Shown: positions 19,813-28,503 of the stretch, piece after piece
Layout of the letters: each line of letters opens with the position of its first letter
Position numbering within the stretch: position 1 is the stretch's first letter
Source: Bacteroidota bacterium
GTDB taxonomy: Bacteria; Bacteroidota; Bacteroidia; B-17B0; Aurantibacillaceae
Direction: 5' to 3'
Assembly (NCBI GenBank): GCA_021155905.1
Contig: JAJNBG010000021.1
Span: 57,158 to 121,157, forward strand
Length of the DNA stretch: 64,000 nucleotides
The notes under the pieces: generated by a model
The model's input: the letters and a program-made list of their open reading frames with translations, nothing else
What the model was told of the DNA's origin: nothing
Database searches by the model: none
Made by a program: the position numbers and the translations under genes

Positions 19813-19841
19813 TGTAGTTTTGTTCTAGATTAATTGGTTAG

Positions 19842-19877
19842 AAAGTCTCGGGGTAGTGGCCGGGACTTTCGTTTTTT
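19842..19877. terminator. Intrinsic terminator between the FadL-like gene and folD
   Basis: Arms AAAGTCTCGG (19842-19851) and CCGGGACTTT (19860-19869), one G-T pair, 8-base loop, then a run of six T from 19872. Lies 30 nt past the porin stop and 12 nt before the folD stop. Confidence 0.85.
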
Positions 19878-19889
19878 ATAAGGGTTTTC

Positions 19890-20768
19890 CTAATAAATTT
19901 CTTTTTTTGCAGCGCTAAGCGTGTTTTTTAACAAAGAGGCGATGGTCATTGGGCCAACACCTCCCGGCACCGGAGTAATATAACCTGCTTTTTTTGAAAC
20001 TTCATCGAATTTAACGTCACCCACTAACTTAAAGCCTTTTGCAGAGGAATCATCATCTATCCGGTTAATACCCACGTCAATAACAACTGCCCCTTCTTTA
20101 ATCATATCGGCAGTTACGAAATTTGGTTTTCCAATGGCTGCAATCACAATATCTGCTTGCAACGTATGGTCCTTCAGGTCTTTGGTTTTACTGTGGCAAA
20201 GCGTTACCGTGCAATTCGCCAGGTTAGTGTTTTTGGCCATTAAAATACTCATAGGGGATCCGACGATGTTACTTCGCCCGATCACTACGCAATGTTTTCC
20301 TTCTGTCGCAATATTATAGCGTTCCAATAAGTGAACTATTCCATAAGGAGTGGCGCTTACATAGGTCGGTAAATTTAAAACCAAACGACCCACATTAATC
20401 GGATGAAATCCATCCACGTCTTTGGACGGTTTAATGGATTCTATGATTTTTTGCTCAGAAATATGACGGGGTAAAGGCAGTTGAACGATGTAGCCGTCAA
20501 TATCATCATCATTATTTAACTCCTCAATCTTTGATAATAGTTTATGTTCGGAAACATTCGCTTCAAACTGAACCAGGGTTGACTTGAAGCCAACATTCTG
20601 ACAAGCCTTCACTTTACTATTCACGTATGTTTGAGAAGCCGGATCGTCACCTACCAGGATTGCTGCCAGATGTGGTTGTTTCTTTCCTTTTGCAATCAGA
20701 TCTTTGACTTCGATGGCAATTTCTGCCTGAAGTTCGAGTGAGGTCTTCTTTCCGTCTATTAGTATCAT
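19890..20768 (-). CDS. folD: Methylenetetrahydrofolate dehydrogenase/cyclohydrolase
   Basis: Bifunctional folate enzyme that converts 5,10-methylene-THF to 10-formyl-THF. The catalytic Tyr-Lys pair lies in '[15 protein letters not shown]'; 'VQLPLPRHI' near 94, '[11 protein letters not shown]' near 119, '[17 protein letters not shown]' near 163 and '[15 protein letters not shown]' near 267 are signature blocks. Length 292 is standard. It is 3 nt from ffh and may be co-transcribed with it. Confidence 0.98.
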   Translation of the reverse strand: MILIDGKKTSLELQAEIAIEVKDLIAKGKKQPHLAAILVGDDPASQTYVNSKVKACQNVGFKSTLVQFEANVSEHKLLSKIEELNNDDDIDGYIVQLPLPRHISEQKIIESIKPSKDVDGFHPINVGRLVLNLPTYVSATPYGIVHLLERYNIATEGKHCVVIGRSNIVGSPMSILMAKNTNLANCTVTLCHSKTKDLKDHTLQADIVIAAIGKPNFVTADMIKEGAVVIDVGINRIDDDSSAKGFKLVGDVKFDEVSKKAGYITPVPGGVGPMTIASLLKNTLSAAKKEIY

Positions 20769-20771
20769 AAA

Positions 20772-22112
20772 TTACATTTTAGGCATTCCACCCGGCATAT
20801 TTTTCATCAGTTTTGCCATTTGGTTTTTATCACCCATCATTCTCATCATTTTTCGGGTATCTTCAAATTGCTTCAACAATTTATTGACCTCCTGGATGGA
20901 TTGTCCGCTTCCCTTTGAAATACGCTGACGGCGTGAACCATTGATCAGTTCAGGTTGGGTGCGTTCTTTAGGAGTCATGGAACCAATAATGGCTTCAATT
21001 CCTTTAAAGGCATCGTCGTTAATTTCCGCATCTTTCATCGCTTTACCAACACCCGGAATCATACCAACTAAATCCTTGATATTACCCATTTTTTTGATCT
21101 GCTGTAACTGGCTTAAGAAGTCATTGAAATCAAATTGATTCTTCGCAATTTTCTTCGATAATTTCCTGGCTTCTTCTTCATTAAATTGTTCCTGGGCGCG
21201 CTCCACTAAAGTAACAACGTCACCCATTCCCAAAATACGATCGGCCATACGCTCCGGATAGAAAATATCCAAAGCTTCCATCTTTTCACCTGTACCAATA
21301 AATTTAATTGGTTTATTGACCACAGATTTAATGGATAAAGCTGCTCCACCTCTGGTATCTCCATCTAATTTAGTTAATACGACACCATCAAAATCCAGGC
21401 GGTCGTTAAAGGCTTTAGCTGTATTAACGGCATCCTGGCCGGTCATGGCATCAACCACAAATAAAATTTCGTTAGGCTTAATCGCTTTTTTTAAATCTGC
21501 GATCTCAGTCATCATCTGCTCATCCACCGCTAAACGGCCAGCAGTATCTATTAAAACAATGCTGTTTCCGTTTTCCTTTGCGTGTTTGATAGATGCTTCC
21601 GCAATTTTAATCGGATCTTTTTCCTCTTTATTAGAGAAAACATCCACTCCGATTTGCTCACCCAAAACATGTAACTGGTCAATTGCCGCAGGACGATAGA
21701 CGTCACAGGCAACCAATAAAGGCTTTTTGCCTTTTTTAGTTTTCAGGAAGTTTGCTAATTTACCGGTAAAAGTAGTTTTACCTGACCCCTGTAATCCACT
21801 CATTAAAATAATGGTTGGATTTCCTCCAAGGAAAATCTCTTCCATTTGCCCGCCCATTAACTGGGTCAGCTCATCATGAGTAATTTTCACCAATAACTGG
21901 CTTGGAGAAACGGCGGTTAATACGTTTTGGCCGAAAGCTTTTTCTTTAACGGTATCTGTAAAGGTTTTGGCAACTTTATAGTTAACATCGGCGTCTAACA
22001 GAGCCTTACGCACTTCCTTCAATGTTTCGGCAACATTGATCTCAGTTATTTTCCCCTGACCTTTTAAGGTTTTGAGCGCTCTTTCGAGCTTATCGGATAA
22101 ACTATCAAACAT
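20772..22112 (-). CDS. ffh: Signal recognition particle protein Ffh
   Basis: GTPase of the signal recognition particle; binds 4.5S RNA and signal sequences of inner-membrane proteins. N domain at 1-95, G domain with P-loop GLQGSGKT at 106-113, 'DTAGRLAVDEQMM', 'TKLDGDTRGGAALS' and 'GTGEKMEALDIF'; methionine-rich M domain at about 325-446 with the RNA-binding 'GSRRQRISKGSG' and C-terminal 'MMRMMGDKNQMAKLMKNMPGGMPKM'-type Met cluster. Length 446 is normal. No 4.5S RNA gene was seen in the window. Confidence 0.98.
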   Translation of the reverse strand: MFDSLSDKLERALKTLKGQGKITEINVAETLKEVRKALLDADVNYKVAKTFTDTVKEKAFGQNVLTAVSPSQLLVKITHDELTQLMGGQMEEIFLGGNPTIILMSGLQGSGKTTFTGKLANFLKTKKGKKPLLVACDVYRPAAIDQLHVLGEQIGVDVFSNKEEKDPIKIAEASIKHAKENGNSIVLIDTAGRLAVDEQMMTEIADLKKAIKPNEILFVVDAMTGQDAVNTAKAFNDRLDFDGVVLTKLDGDTRGGAALSIKSVVNKPIKFIGTGEKMEALDIFYPERMADRILGMGDVVTLVERAQEQFNEEEARKLSKKIAKNQFDFNDFLSQLQQIKKMGNIKDLVGMIPGVGKAMKDAEINDDAFKGIEAIIGSMTPKERTQPELINGSRRQRISKGSGQSIQEVNKLLKQFEDTRKMMRMMGDKNQMAKLMKNMPGGMPKM

Positions 22113-22224
22113 TTTCTGTGAATTTTAAGAGATGCGAATTTATTAAATTTAACCGAATTTTATTGCAAAAATTCCCTGTAAAAACTATTATTTACACTAT
22201 TGACCTGCAAAAAATCAACCGGGG

Positions 22225-23958
22225 TTAATTCATTCGCGAACTTAACTGCTCATAGTAAGTTTTGTAAACCGAATTATTCGGCTCAATTTCACAGGCATGC
22301 TTTAAATCCTGGAGCGCTTCACTAGGTTTATTGACAGAAAGCAAAAGTTTTGCACGACGAACGTAAAGGAGCGCATTGTTTGGGTAAGAAACGATTTGAT
22401 TATTTATTTTTTCCTGAAGGGAATTATACAACTGGTCAAACAAGTCTTTTTCGAGTCCTTCCGGAATTGTTTGCGGAGAATTCTTTTTTAAATAGGCCAG
22501 GTCTTTAGTAGCTTCTTCATACCCCCCAAATTTTTTGTAGGTTAAGCATCGGTTGAGGTATAAATCCGGAATGTTTTTTTCAATTTCTATTGCTTTTGTG
22601 AAATCTGCAATAGATTCTGTTTTTTTGCCAAGTTCAACATAGGCATAGCCTCTTGAGCTATACAATTGGTGGCGACGAGGCTGCATTTTAATAGCCGCAT
22701 CATAGTAAGGAATAGAAGCCACGTAATTTTGCTGCTCGAGCAATTTATCTCCTTTTACTGCCTGGAAAAAATAGAAATCGGGGGCTTCCTTTAAACCGGC
22801 GTCAATAAATGATATTTCACTTTTATACACATTCATCCTGAAAAACGTTTTTAAACTAAACACTAACATAATCAAACAGGCGCTGTAGGTGAACAAGGGC
22901 GAATTCTGATTAAAATTTAATTGAGAGATAAAAAGTAATATGCCGATTAAAGGTAAATAAATTCTCTGTTCATAGTGTTCACCTGAACCTCCGGTGGCGC
23001 CATACCAAACGGGAATAAGAATGCTACTAAAAAATATAGCAAGCCCTAACACTGCTAAGGCTTTATTTTTTAAACCTATTTTAAAAACAGCAAGACTTAT
23101 AATGGCAAGCGCAATGATTCCATATAAGATCGAAGAATTTTTCAATGTCGGGAATACGGACTGCTGGATAGGCATAATGCTTTTTCCAATATACAATAAC
23201 AGACCCATGATAAAGTTTTTCAGGGATATTAAAACATCGGCGCCTAATGACAGAGAAGATTTAACGGCCAAACTTCTTAATAAATACCACCCTGCTAATG
23301 TGATTAGCCAAACTATAAAACACAGGACATAGGCTTTTTTTGGTTGTTTAAAATAGTAGATAAATAAGAGAAAAACAGCCGGAAGGACAATGGCATTTTC
23401 TTTGGTAAGTAAGGCACAAATAAAAAATAAAAAATGGAAGATCAGGTGGATTTTTTTATGCCCGGTAAGAAATTTTATTAAATACAAGGATGAACTAAGG
23501 ACAAAGATTGCCAGTAAAATATCATTTCTTCCCGGGATCCAAGCTACCGCATGCAGCACAGCAGGGTGAACCGAAAAAATCAATGCAAGTAAAAAGGAAG
23601 TTTGTTCTGTAACTTTCAGATGTAATAATAATTTAAAGAAAAGAACTACGGAGATTAAATGATAAATAAGATTGCTGAAATGATAGATAAAAGGAGATGC
23701 TTTTCCAATATGGAAATCCAGCATAATCGATAGACTAAAAAGAGGACGGTAATATAAGCCCGATAAAGGTTTTGTGAAAAATGTTTTGATGTTTTTCCAA
23801 TCTGATAAAATGTCTGAATTCTTCATGATCATCCATTGATCATCCATGGGCGAAAAATCAAAAAACAGACTTTTAAAATAAAGGCAAAACGGAATTAAAA
23901 CCAGGATAGCATATACTCTGGTTTTGTTTTGAAATAACGAAGAAAATTGATTGTTCAT
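22225..23958 (-). CDS. TMTC-like GT-C membrane glycosyltransferase with TPR tail
   Basis: 577 residues. An N-terminal membrane part (about 11-375) has roughly ten hydrophobic spans. An acidic pair after span 1 (Asp39-Asp40 in 'FSPMDDQWMI') and the loop 'HPAVLHAVAWIPGRNDIL' near residue 131 match the pattern of TMTC/GT-C-type O-mannosyltransferases ('HPxxxEAVAxxxGRxDxL'). The C-terminal 180 residues form tetratricopeptide repeats ('YDAAIKMQP', 'ADFTKAIEIEK', 'LKHACEIEPNN'). It likely transfers a sugar from a lipid carrier to periplasmic targets, with the TPRs possibly binding the acceptor; both are inferences. It follows ftcD by 10 nt on the same strand. Confidence 0.78.
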   Translation of the reverse strand: MNNQFSSLFQNKTRVYAILVLIPFCLYFKSLFFDFSPMDDQWMIMKNSDILSDWKNIKTFFTKPLSGLYYRPLFSLSIMLDFHIGKASPFIYHFSNLIYHLISVVLFFKLLLHLKVTEQTSFLLALIFSVHPAVLHAVAWIPGRNDILLAIFVLSSSLYLIKFLTGHKKIHLIFHFLFFICALLTKENAIVLPAVFLLFIYYFKQPKKAYVLCFIVWLITLAGWYLLRSLAVKSSLSLGADVLISLKNFIMGLLLYIGKSIMPIQQSVFPTLKNSSILYGIIALAIISLAVFKIGLKNKALAVLGLAIFFSSILIPVWYGATGGSGEHYEQRIYLPLIGILLFISQLNFNQNSPLFTYSACLIMLVFSLKTFFRMNVYKSEISFIDAGLKEAPDFYFFQAVKGDKLLEQQNYVASIPYYDAAIKMQPRRHQLYSSRGYAYVELGKKTESIADFTKAIEIEKNIPDLYLNRCLTYKKFGGYEEATKDLAYLKKNSPQTIPEGLEKDLFDQLYNSLQEKINNQIVSYPNNALLYVRRAKLLLSVNKPSEALQDLKHACEIEPNNSVYKTYYEQLSSRMN

Positions 23959-23968
23959 TCGTTATGCG

Positions 23969-25657
23969 TTATACTCCAATTTTCTCATTGACTATTTTTA
24001 AAACTTCTGCTTCCAATGCAATTGTTTTTATTTCGATATCTTTTCCTTTTGCTATAATATCATTTACATAAGTTTTATCATCATATCCTCCGGCATTGAT
24101 CCTCACATTCATAAACGCTCCCATCACGGCTGAGCGCGCGCATAGCGCCCCAACACCGGCATCCGATACTGAGTTTGGATTCCCTGTTTCCGCCATGGCT
24201 TTAATAACATTTAAGCTTTCAAACGAAAGCTGCATAACCTTAAAAGGCACTTCAATCGCAAATTTGGTAGCATTTTGTATCGCTTGTTTGCGAAATGCTT
24301 TTTCCTCATCAGATGCTTTTGGTAAACTAAAGGCTTCCATAATTTTATTGAATGCCGCCGTATCAAGATCCACCAGTTTGGTTAATTCATCTTTTATCTT
24401 TTGTCCTTTTTCAGCCCAGGTACTAAACTCTTCCCAACGTGAATCCCAGCCTTTTTTATGCGAGGACAAGTTAGCAACCATAGTGGCTAATGAAATGCCT
24501 AAAGAACCCACATAAGCAGAAATAGAACCTCCGCCCGGTGCCGGACTTTCACTCGCGGTCTCATCGGCAAAATCAGTGAGGGTCATATTGACTAATTTAC
24601 CGGAAGATGTTTCTTTCAATAAATATTCGATGATGCGCTCCTCAGGTTTAAACGGACCTAATTCATCCAGTCCCATTGTTTTGATGGCAATTTTGATCAG
24701 TTCTTTTTCAGAAACACCAATGGAACGCTGCTGTTTTTGCAGGAAATATTTTCCGGCATCCAACAATGATTTTAAAGGCACCAGGCCAACCAGTTCAGAG
24801 CCGGTTACCCGTATTCCCCGCTCAGACGCTTTTTTGCAAACTTCATCAAAAGCTATATGTAACGGGGTAATATTAATGTTTGTAAGGTTCATTGAAATCT
24901 GAGCAACGCCATATTCTTCAATGAACCAGCCAATGGCTTTCACGGATTTTAAAGTTCCGGGAATGGAAACCGGATTTCCCTGCGCATCGGTTACTATTTT
25001 ACCATTGATTGGATCTCCCTCTCTTTTTACGCGTCCGGCTTCACGCACATCAAATGCAATAGAATTGGCACGGCGGGTTGAGGTCGTATTTAAATTGACA
25101 TTATAGGCCACTAAAAAATCACGGGCACCAATAACGGTTGCGCCACGTTTGGCATCAAATTCAGTGGGACCAAAATCAGGTTTCCACTCCGGTAGTTTAA
25201 TTTTTTTGAAAAAACCTTCATATTCCCCGGCACGGATCACAGACAGGTTACTTCTTTCTTTATTGGACTGAGCAGCTTCGTATAAGTAGACAGGTATCTG
25301 TAATTCTTTGCCAACACGCTCTCCTAATTTTTGAGCCCATTGGGCAGTTTCCTCCATGCTGATATTAGCAATCGGGATTAGGGGACATACATCGGTTGCG
25401 CCCATACGTGGATGTTCTCCCTTATGCTTGCTCATATCTATCAGTTCCCCAGCTTTTTTAATGGCTAAAAAAGCCGCATCAGTAACTGCCTGAGGGCCTC
25501 CAACGAAAGTAACAACGGTTCTATTGGTCGCTTTTCCCGGATCAACGTTTAACAACCTCACGCCGTCGATCAGCTCAATTTCATTCGTAATTTGTTTGAT
25601 AACGGACAAATCAAGCCCTTCTGAAAAATTCGGAACACATTCTATTAACTGTTGCAT
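23969..25657 (-). CDS. ftcD: Bifunctional glutamate formimidoyltransferase / formimido-THF cyclodeaminase
   Basis: Histidine catabolism: moves the formimino group of formiminoglutamate to THF, then cyclises it to methenyl-THF with ammonia release. The FT domain covers about 1-325 ('IECVPNFSEG', 'GGPQAVTDAAF', 'HPRMGATDVCPLIP'). The cyclodeaminase domain begins about 350 ('FADETASESPAPGGGSISAY'). The fused form is as in animals and many Bacteroidota. The chosen start is the ATG at 25657, giving 562 residues; the open frame extends 28 codons upstream but without family similarity. No other hut genes are visible in the window. Confidence 0.94.
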   Translation of the reverse strand: MQQLIECVPNFSEGLDLSVIKQITNEIELIDGVRLLNVDPGKATNRTVVTFVGGPQAVTDAAFLAIKKAGELIDMSKHKGEHPRMGATDVCPLIPIANISMEETAQWAQKLGERVGKELQIPVYLYEAAQSNKERSNLSVIRAGEYEGFFKKIKLPEWKPDFGPTEFDAKRGATVIGARDFLVAYNVNLNTTSTRRANSIAFDVREAGRVKREGDPINGKIVTDAQGNPVSIPGTLKSVKAIGWFIEEYGVAQISMNLTNINITPLHIAFDEVCKKASERGIRVTGSELVGLVPLKSLLDAGKYFLQKQQRSIGVSEKELIKIAIKTMGLDELGPFKPEERIIEYLLKETSSGKLVNMTLTDFADETASESPAPGGGSISAYVGSLGISLATMVANLSSHKKGWDSRWEEFSTWAEKGQKIKDELTKLVDLDTAAFNKIMEAFSLPKASDEEKAFRKQAIQNATKFAIEVPFKVMQLSFESLNVIKAMAETGNPNSVSDAGVGALCARSAVMGAFMNVRINAGGYDDKTYVNDIIAKGKDIEIKTIALEAEVLKIVNEKIGV

Positions 25658-25812
25658 AAGTTTATGATTTAGAATAATAATTTTATGAGGTTTAAAAATA
25701 GATAAATTAAACTCAAGGCAGGCGGTCTGGGCATAAATCAATATGAATTTTAATTAACAATTACTGTTACATAACAATTTTCAAACAAAAGCTTCGTTTT
25801 GCACTATTGAGC

Positions 25813-25820
25813 TATATTTG
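25813..25820 (+). promoter_or_regulatory. TAnnTTTG-like -7 promoter element before the deacetylase-asnB operon
   Basis: TATATTTG matches the Bacteroidota -7 consensus, 24 nt before the TTG start at 25844. A TTTTG lies at 25797-25801, closer than the usual -33 spacing. If used, the leader would be about 15-20 nt. Confidence 0.35.
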
Positions 25821-25843
25821 TTATTAACCGATTAATAAGCAAT

Positions 25844-27163
25844 TTGAATCCAAATACCCATATTTTTATTTATACCCATAAAATCACACCAAGGGTAAAA
25901 TACACTTTCAATTTAATTTTGAAAGATTGCCTGGGTTTGGAATTTACAATCACTAATAATATTGACGATTATAAATCATTTGAAGGATATAAATTATCTT
26001 ATACAAACCAGGAATTAGAAAATGGTTTCCATATTGCTGCTCATAATTTACTGTTTGAATCCGGAATCAGAGAGCAAACGATTTTGATGCAAAACCATGA
26101 CGATTACTTCAAGTATTTTTTCAAAACCTATAACAACGGATTACCTTTTGATCTGTTTGCTGCGTCGTTTTATCTGGTAAGCCGTTACGAAGAGTATCTG
26201 CCATTTATGCCTGATGCTTTTAATCGTTTCGAAGCACAGAATAGTTTGGCTTATCAGTACGATTTTTTGAGAATACCCCTTGTTAATTTATGGATCGCTG
26301 AGTTCGAAAAATTGCTGGGTAAAAAATTCCCAAAATTAATGATCACGCATAGGGAGTATAATTTTGTTTCCACGCTGGATATTGATAACGCGTATAAGTA
26401 CCAGGAGAAAGGCGTCATGCGTTCGCTGGGTGGTTATTTAAAAGCGCTGGTTGAATTGGATAAAGCAGACTTAAAACAACGGACTTCGGTGTTATTAAAA
26501 AAAGAAAAGGATCCTTTTGATTCTTATGACTATCAGTTAGAGATTCAAAAGAAATACAAATTAAAGGTTATTTATTTCTTTTTGTTAGGCGATTATGGTG
26601 TAAATGATAAAAATCATCCTTCCAATAATTATGGATTCCAACAATTGATCAAGCACCTGGCAGACTATGCAGATACGGGCATACATCCTTCCTTCGGGTC
26701 GAATGGAAATCCACACCAGGTGAAAGTGGAGATCAACCGCTTAGCAAAAATTACTCATAGGGAGATTTTTAATTCGAGACAACATTTTTCGATGTTAAAA
26801 TTTCCGGATACTTATGCGACTTTATTAGAGTTGGGAATCACCAACGATTATTCAATGGGATACTCAACCTTTAATGGTTTCAGGGCCAGTTTCTGTATGC
26901 CATTTTACTGGTATGATTTGGATGATGAGCTGGAGACCGGTTTAAAGATCCATCCATTTTGTTTGAGTGAAACCTCATTAAGGTATAAAGACAACGCCTC
27001 GCCTGAAAACATTGCCGAAATAGCCAGGCCAATTGTGGATGAAGTGAAAAAATACAATGGAGAATTAGTCACAATTTTTCACAACGATACGATGGGTACT
27101 GCTTTGGAATGGGTTGACTGGAAAAACATTTACGAAGAGATCGTTAAAATTGCAATTAAATAA
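25844..27163 (+). CDS. NodB-fold polysaccharide deacetylase-like protein, tandem copy 1
   Basis: 439 residues. The C-terminal half carries deacetylase-fold landmarks: 'STLDIDNAYKY' (D-x-D metal motif) near residue 177, 'TGIHPSFGSNGNP' (H-x3-S) near 284, and 'GYSTFNGFRASFCMPFYWYD' near 339, with a late His in 'TIFHNDTMG'. The N-terminal about 150 residues match the extension typical of Bacteroidota DUF7033-type deacetylases. No signal peptide, so it acts in the cytosol or at the membrane face. The start is a TTG (25844). It is followed 11 nt later by a paralog and then asnB; together they suggest modification of a surface polysaccharide or lipid precursor (inference). Confidence 0.82.
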   Translation: MNPNTHIFIYTHKITPRVKYTFNLILKDCLGLEFTITNNIDDYKSFEGYKLSYTNQELENGFHIAAHNLLFESGIREQTILMQNHDDYFKYFFKTYNNGLPFDLFAASFYLVSRYEEYLPFMPDAFNRFEAQNSLAYQYDFLRIPLVNLWIAEFEKLLGKKFPKLMITHREYNFVSTLDIDNAYKYQEKGVMRSLGGYLKALVELDKADLKQRTSVLLKKEKDPFDSYDYQLEIQKKYKLKVIYFFLLGDYGVNDKNHPSNNYGFQQLIKHLADYADTGIHPSFGSNGNPHQVKVEINRLAKITHREIFNSRQHFSMLKFPDTYATLLELGITNDYSMGYSTFNGFRASFCMPFYWYDLDDELETGLKIHPFCLSETSLRYKDNASPENIAEIARPIVDEVKKYNGELVTIFHNDTMGTALEWVDWKNIYEEIVKIAIK

Positions 27164-27174
27164 CCGAAAATCAA

Positions 27175-28497
27175 TTGTTGTTAATCTACACTCATACGAT
27201 CACTGAACGCTTTAGGTATGTGCTGGATATTGTTTTTGATACAATCATCAGAACACAGTTTAGCTTAACAACCGATAGAGAAGAATTTCAAAAAAGTAGT
27301 GACCCTAAACTTGCTTACACCAAATCTCAGGAAGGGTTTGATTTGTTTATCCGGGCGGACGATCTTTTGTTTGAAGAAACAATTAGAAAGGCATCACCGA
27401 TGGCGGAAAAAACCTATGTTGATTTTCCAAAGTTTTTTAAATCAAGTGATAAAGATTTATTAGGCTATGACCTGTTTGCCATGGTGTTTTATTTTTCAGT
27501 GCGTTATGAAGAATATCTGCCATCAGAGAAGGATGAACATCAGCGTTTCAAAGCTGAAAATAGTTTAGCTTATCAATACGGATGTTTACAAATTCCTTTT
27601 TTAAATCTGGCCATTCAGCAGTTCGGTGTGGAATTAAAACAAAGATTCCCGGAACTGAAGTTTGAAGAAAGGCCATTTAACTTTCTTTCGACCATTGATA
27701 TTGATAATGCCTTTGCCTATGCTCATAAAGGAATAAAAAGAAATATTGGTGGAATGGCAAAAGATCTTCTGTCTCTAAAACTAAAGGATGTTGTGAGGCG
27801 CCTTGGCAGTAATCTGAATGAGAGAAAAGACCCTTATAATACCTTTGAGTACATTCATTCATTAAGTAAGGAAACGCAAACTGCTTTACAGTACTTTGTA
27901 TTGATTGGTGATTATTCCCGGTATGATAAAAACCCGGATTATCGTAATGAAGGATTCAGAAAATTATTAAAGTCGTTGGCGACTAATTATTCCATTGGAT
28001 TGCATCCCTCCTATGAATCTTATTCTCAACCAGAAAAAATTGGCATGGAGAAAAAACGACTGGAGGAAATAATTGGAAGAAAAGTTACTTCAGCCCGCTG
28101 TCATTTTTTGAGAGTCAATCTTCCGGAGACATACAGAGTCTTTATTAAAAATGGTATTACTGATGATTACACAATGATCTATGCGTCCCAGGCCGGTTTC
28201 AGAACGGGATTATGTGTTCCTTATAAATGGTTTGATCTCAAAAAAAATTGCCGAACCGATTTAACTCTGCATACCAGTGTCATCATGGAAGGTACATTAC
28301 GGGATTATAATAAATTGAGTGCAGACGAAGCGAAAGATACTTCATTGGCGTTGTTGGAAGAAGTGAAAAAACAGCGTGGGCAATTTGTTTCCATTTTTCA
28401 TAATGATAGTTTTGTGCCTGAACAAGCGGATTGGATTAATGTTTATAAAGAGCTTTTAAAAAATTCTAACTCATTTCACAAAACTCATAACTCCTAA
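27175..28497 (+). CDS. NodB-fold polysaccharide deacetylase-like protein, tandem copy 2
   Basis: 440 residues, paralog of the preceding gene along its whole length: 'IYTHTITERFRYVLD' matches 'IYTHKITPRVKYTFN', 'YDLFAMVFYFSVRYEEYLPS' matches 'FDLFAASFYLVSRYEEYLPF', and 'STIDIDNAFAYAHKG' matches 'STLDIDNAYKYQEKG'. The same metal motif, 'IGLHPSYES' and 'FVSIFHNDSF' are retained, so the copy looks active. The start is one of two adjacent TTG codons (27175 or 27178). It ends 6 nt before asnB. Confidence 0.82.
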   Translation: MLLIYTHTITERFRYVLDIVFDTIIRTQFSLTTDREEFQKSSDPKLAYTKSQEGFDLFIRADDLLFEETIRKASPMAEKTYVDFPKFFKSSDKDLLGYDLFAMVFYFSVRYEEYLPSEKDEHQRFKAENSLAYQYGCLQIPFLNLAIQQFGVELKQRFPELKFEERPFNFLSTIDIDNAFAYAHKGIKRNIGGMAKDLLSLKLKDVVRRLGSNLNERKDPYNTFEYIHSLSKETQTALQYFVLIGDYSRYDKNPDYRNEGFRKLLKSLATNYSIGLHPSYESYSQPEKIGMEKKRLEEIIGRKVTSARCHFLRVNLPETYRVFIKNGITDDYTMIYASQAGFRTGLCVPYKWFDLKKNCRTDLTLHTSVIMEGTLRDYNKLSADEAKDTSLALLEEVKKQRGQFVSIFHNDSFVPEQADWINVYKELLKNSNSFHKTHNS

Positions 28498-28503
28498 TTC
28501 AAT

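Noticed and set aside
24096..25106. Several plus-strand open frames opposite ftcD
   Set aside because: Antisense shadows of a well-conserved enzyme.
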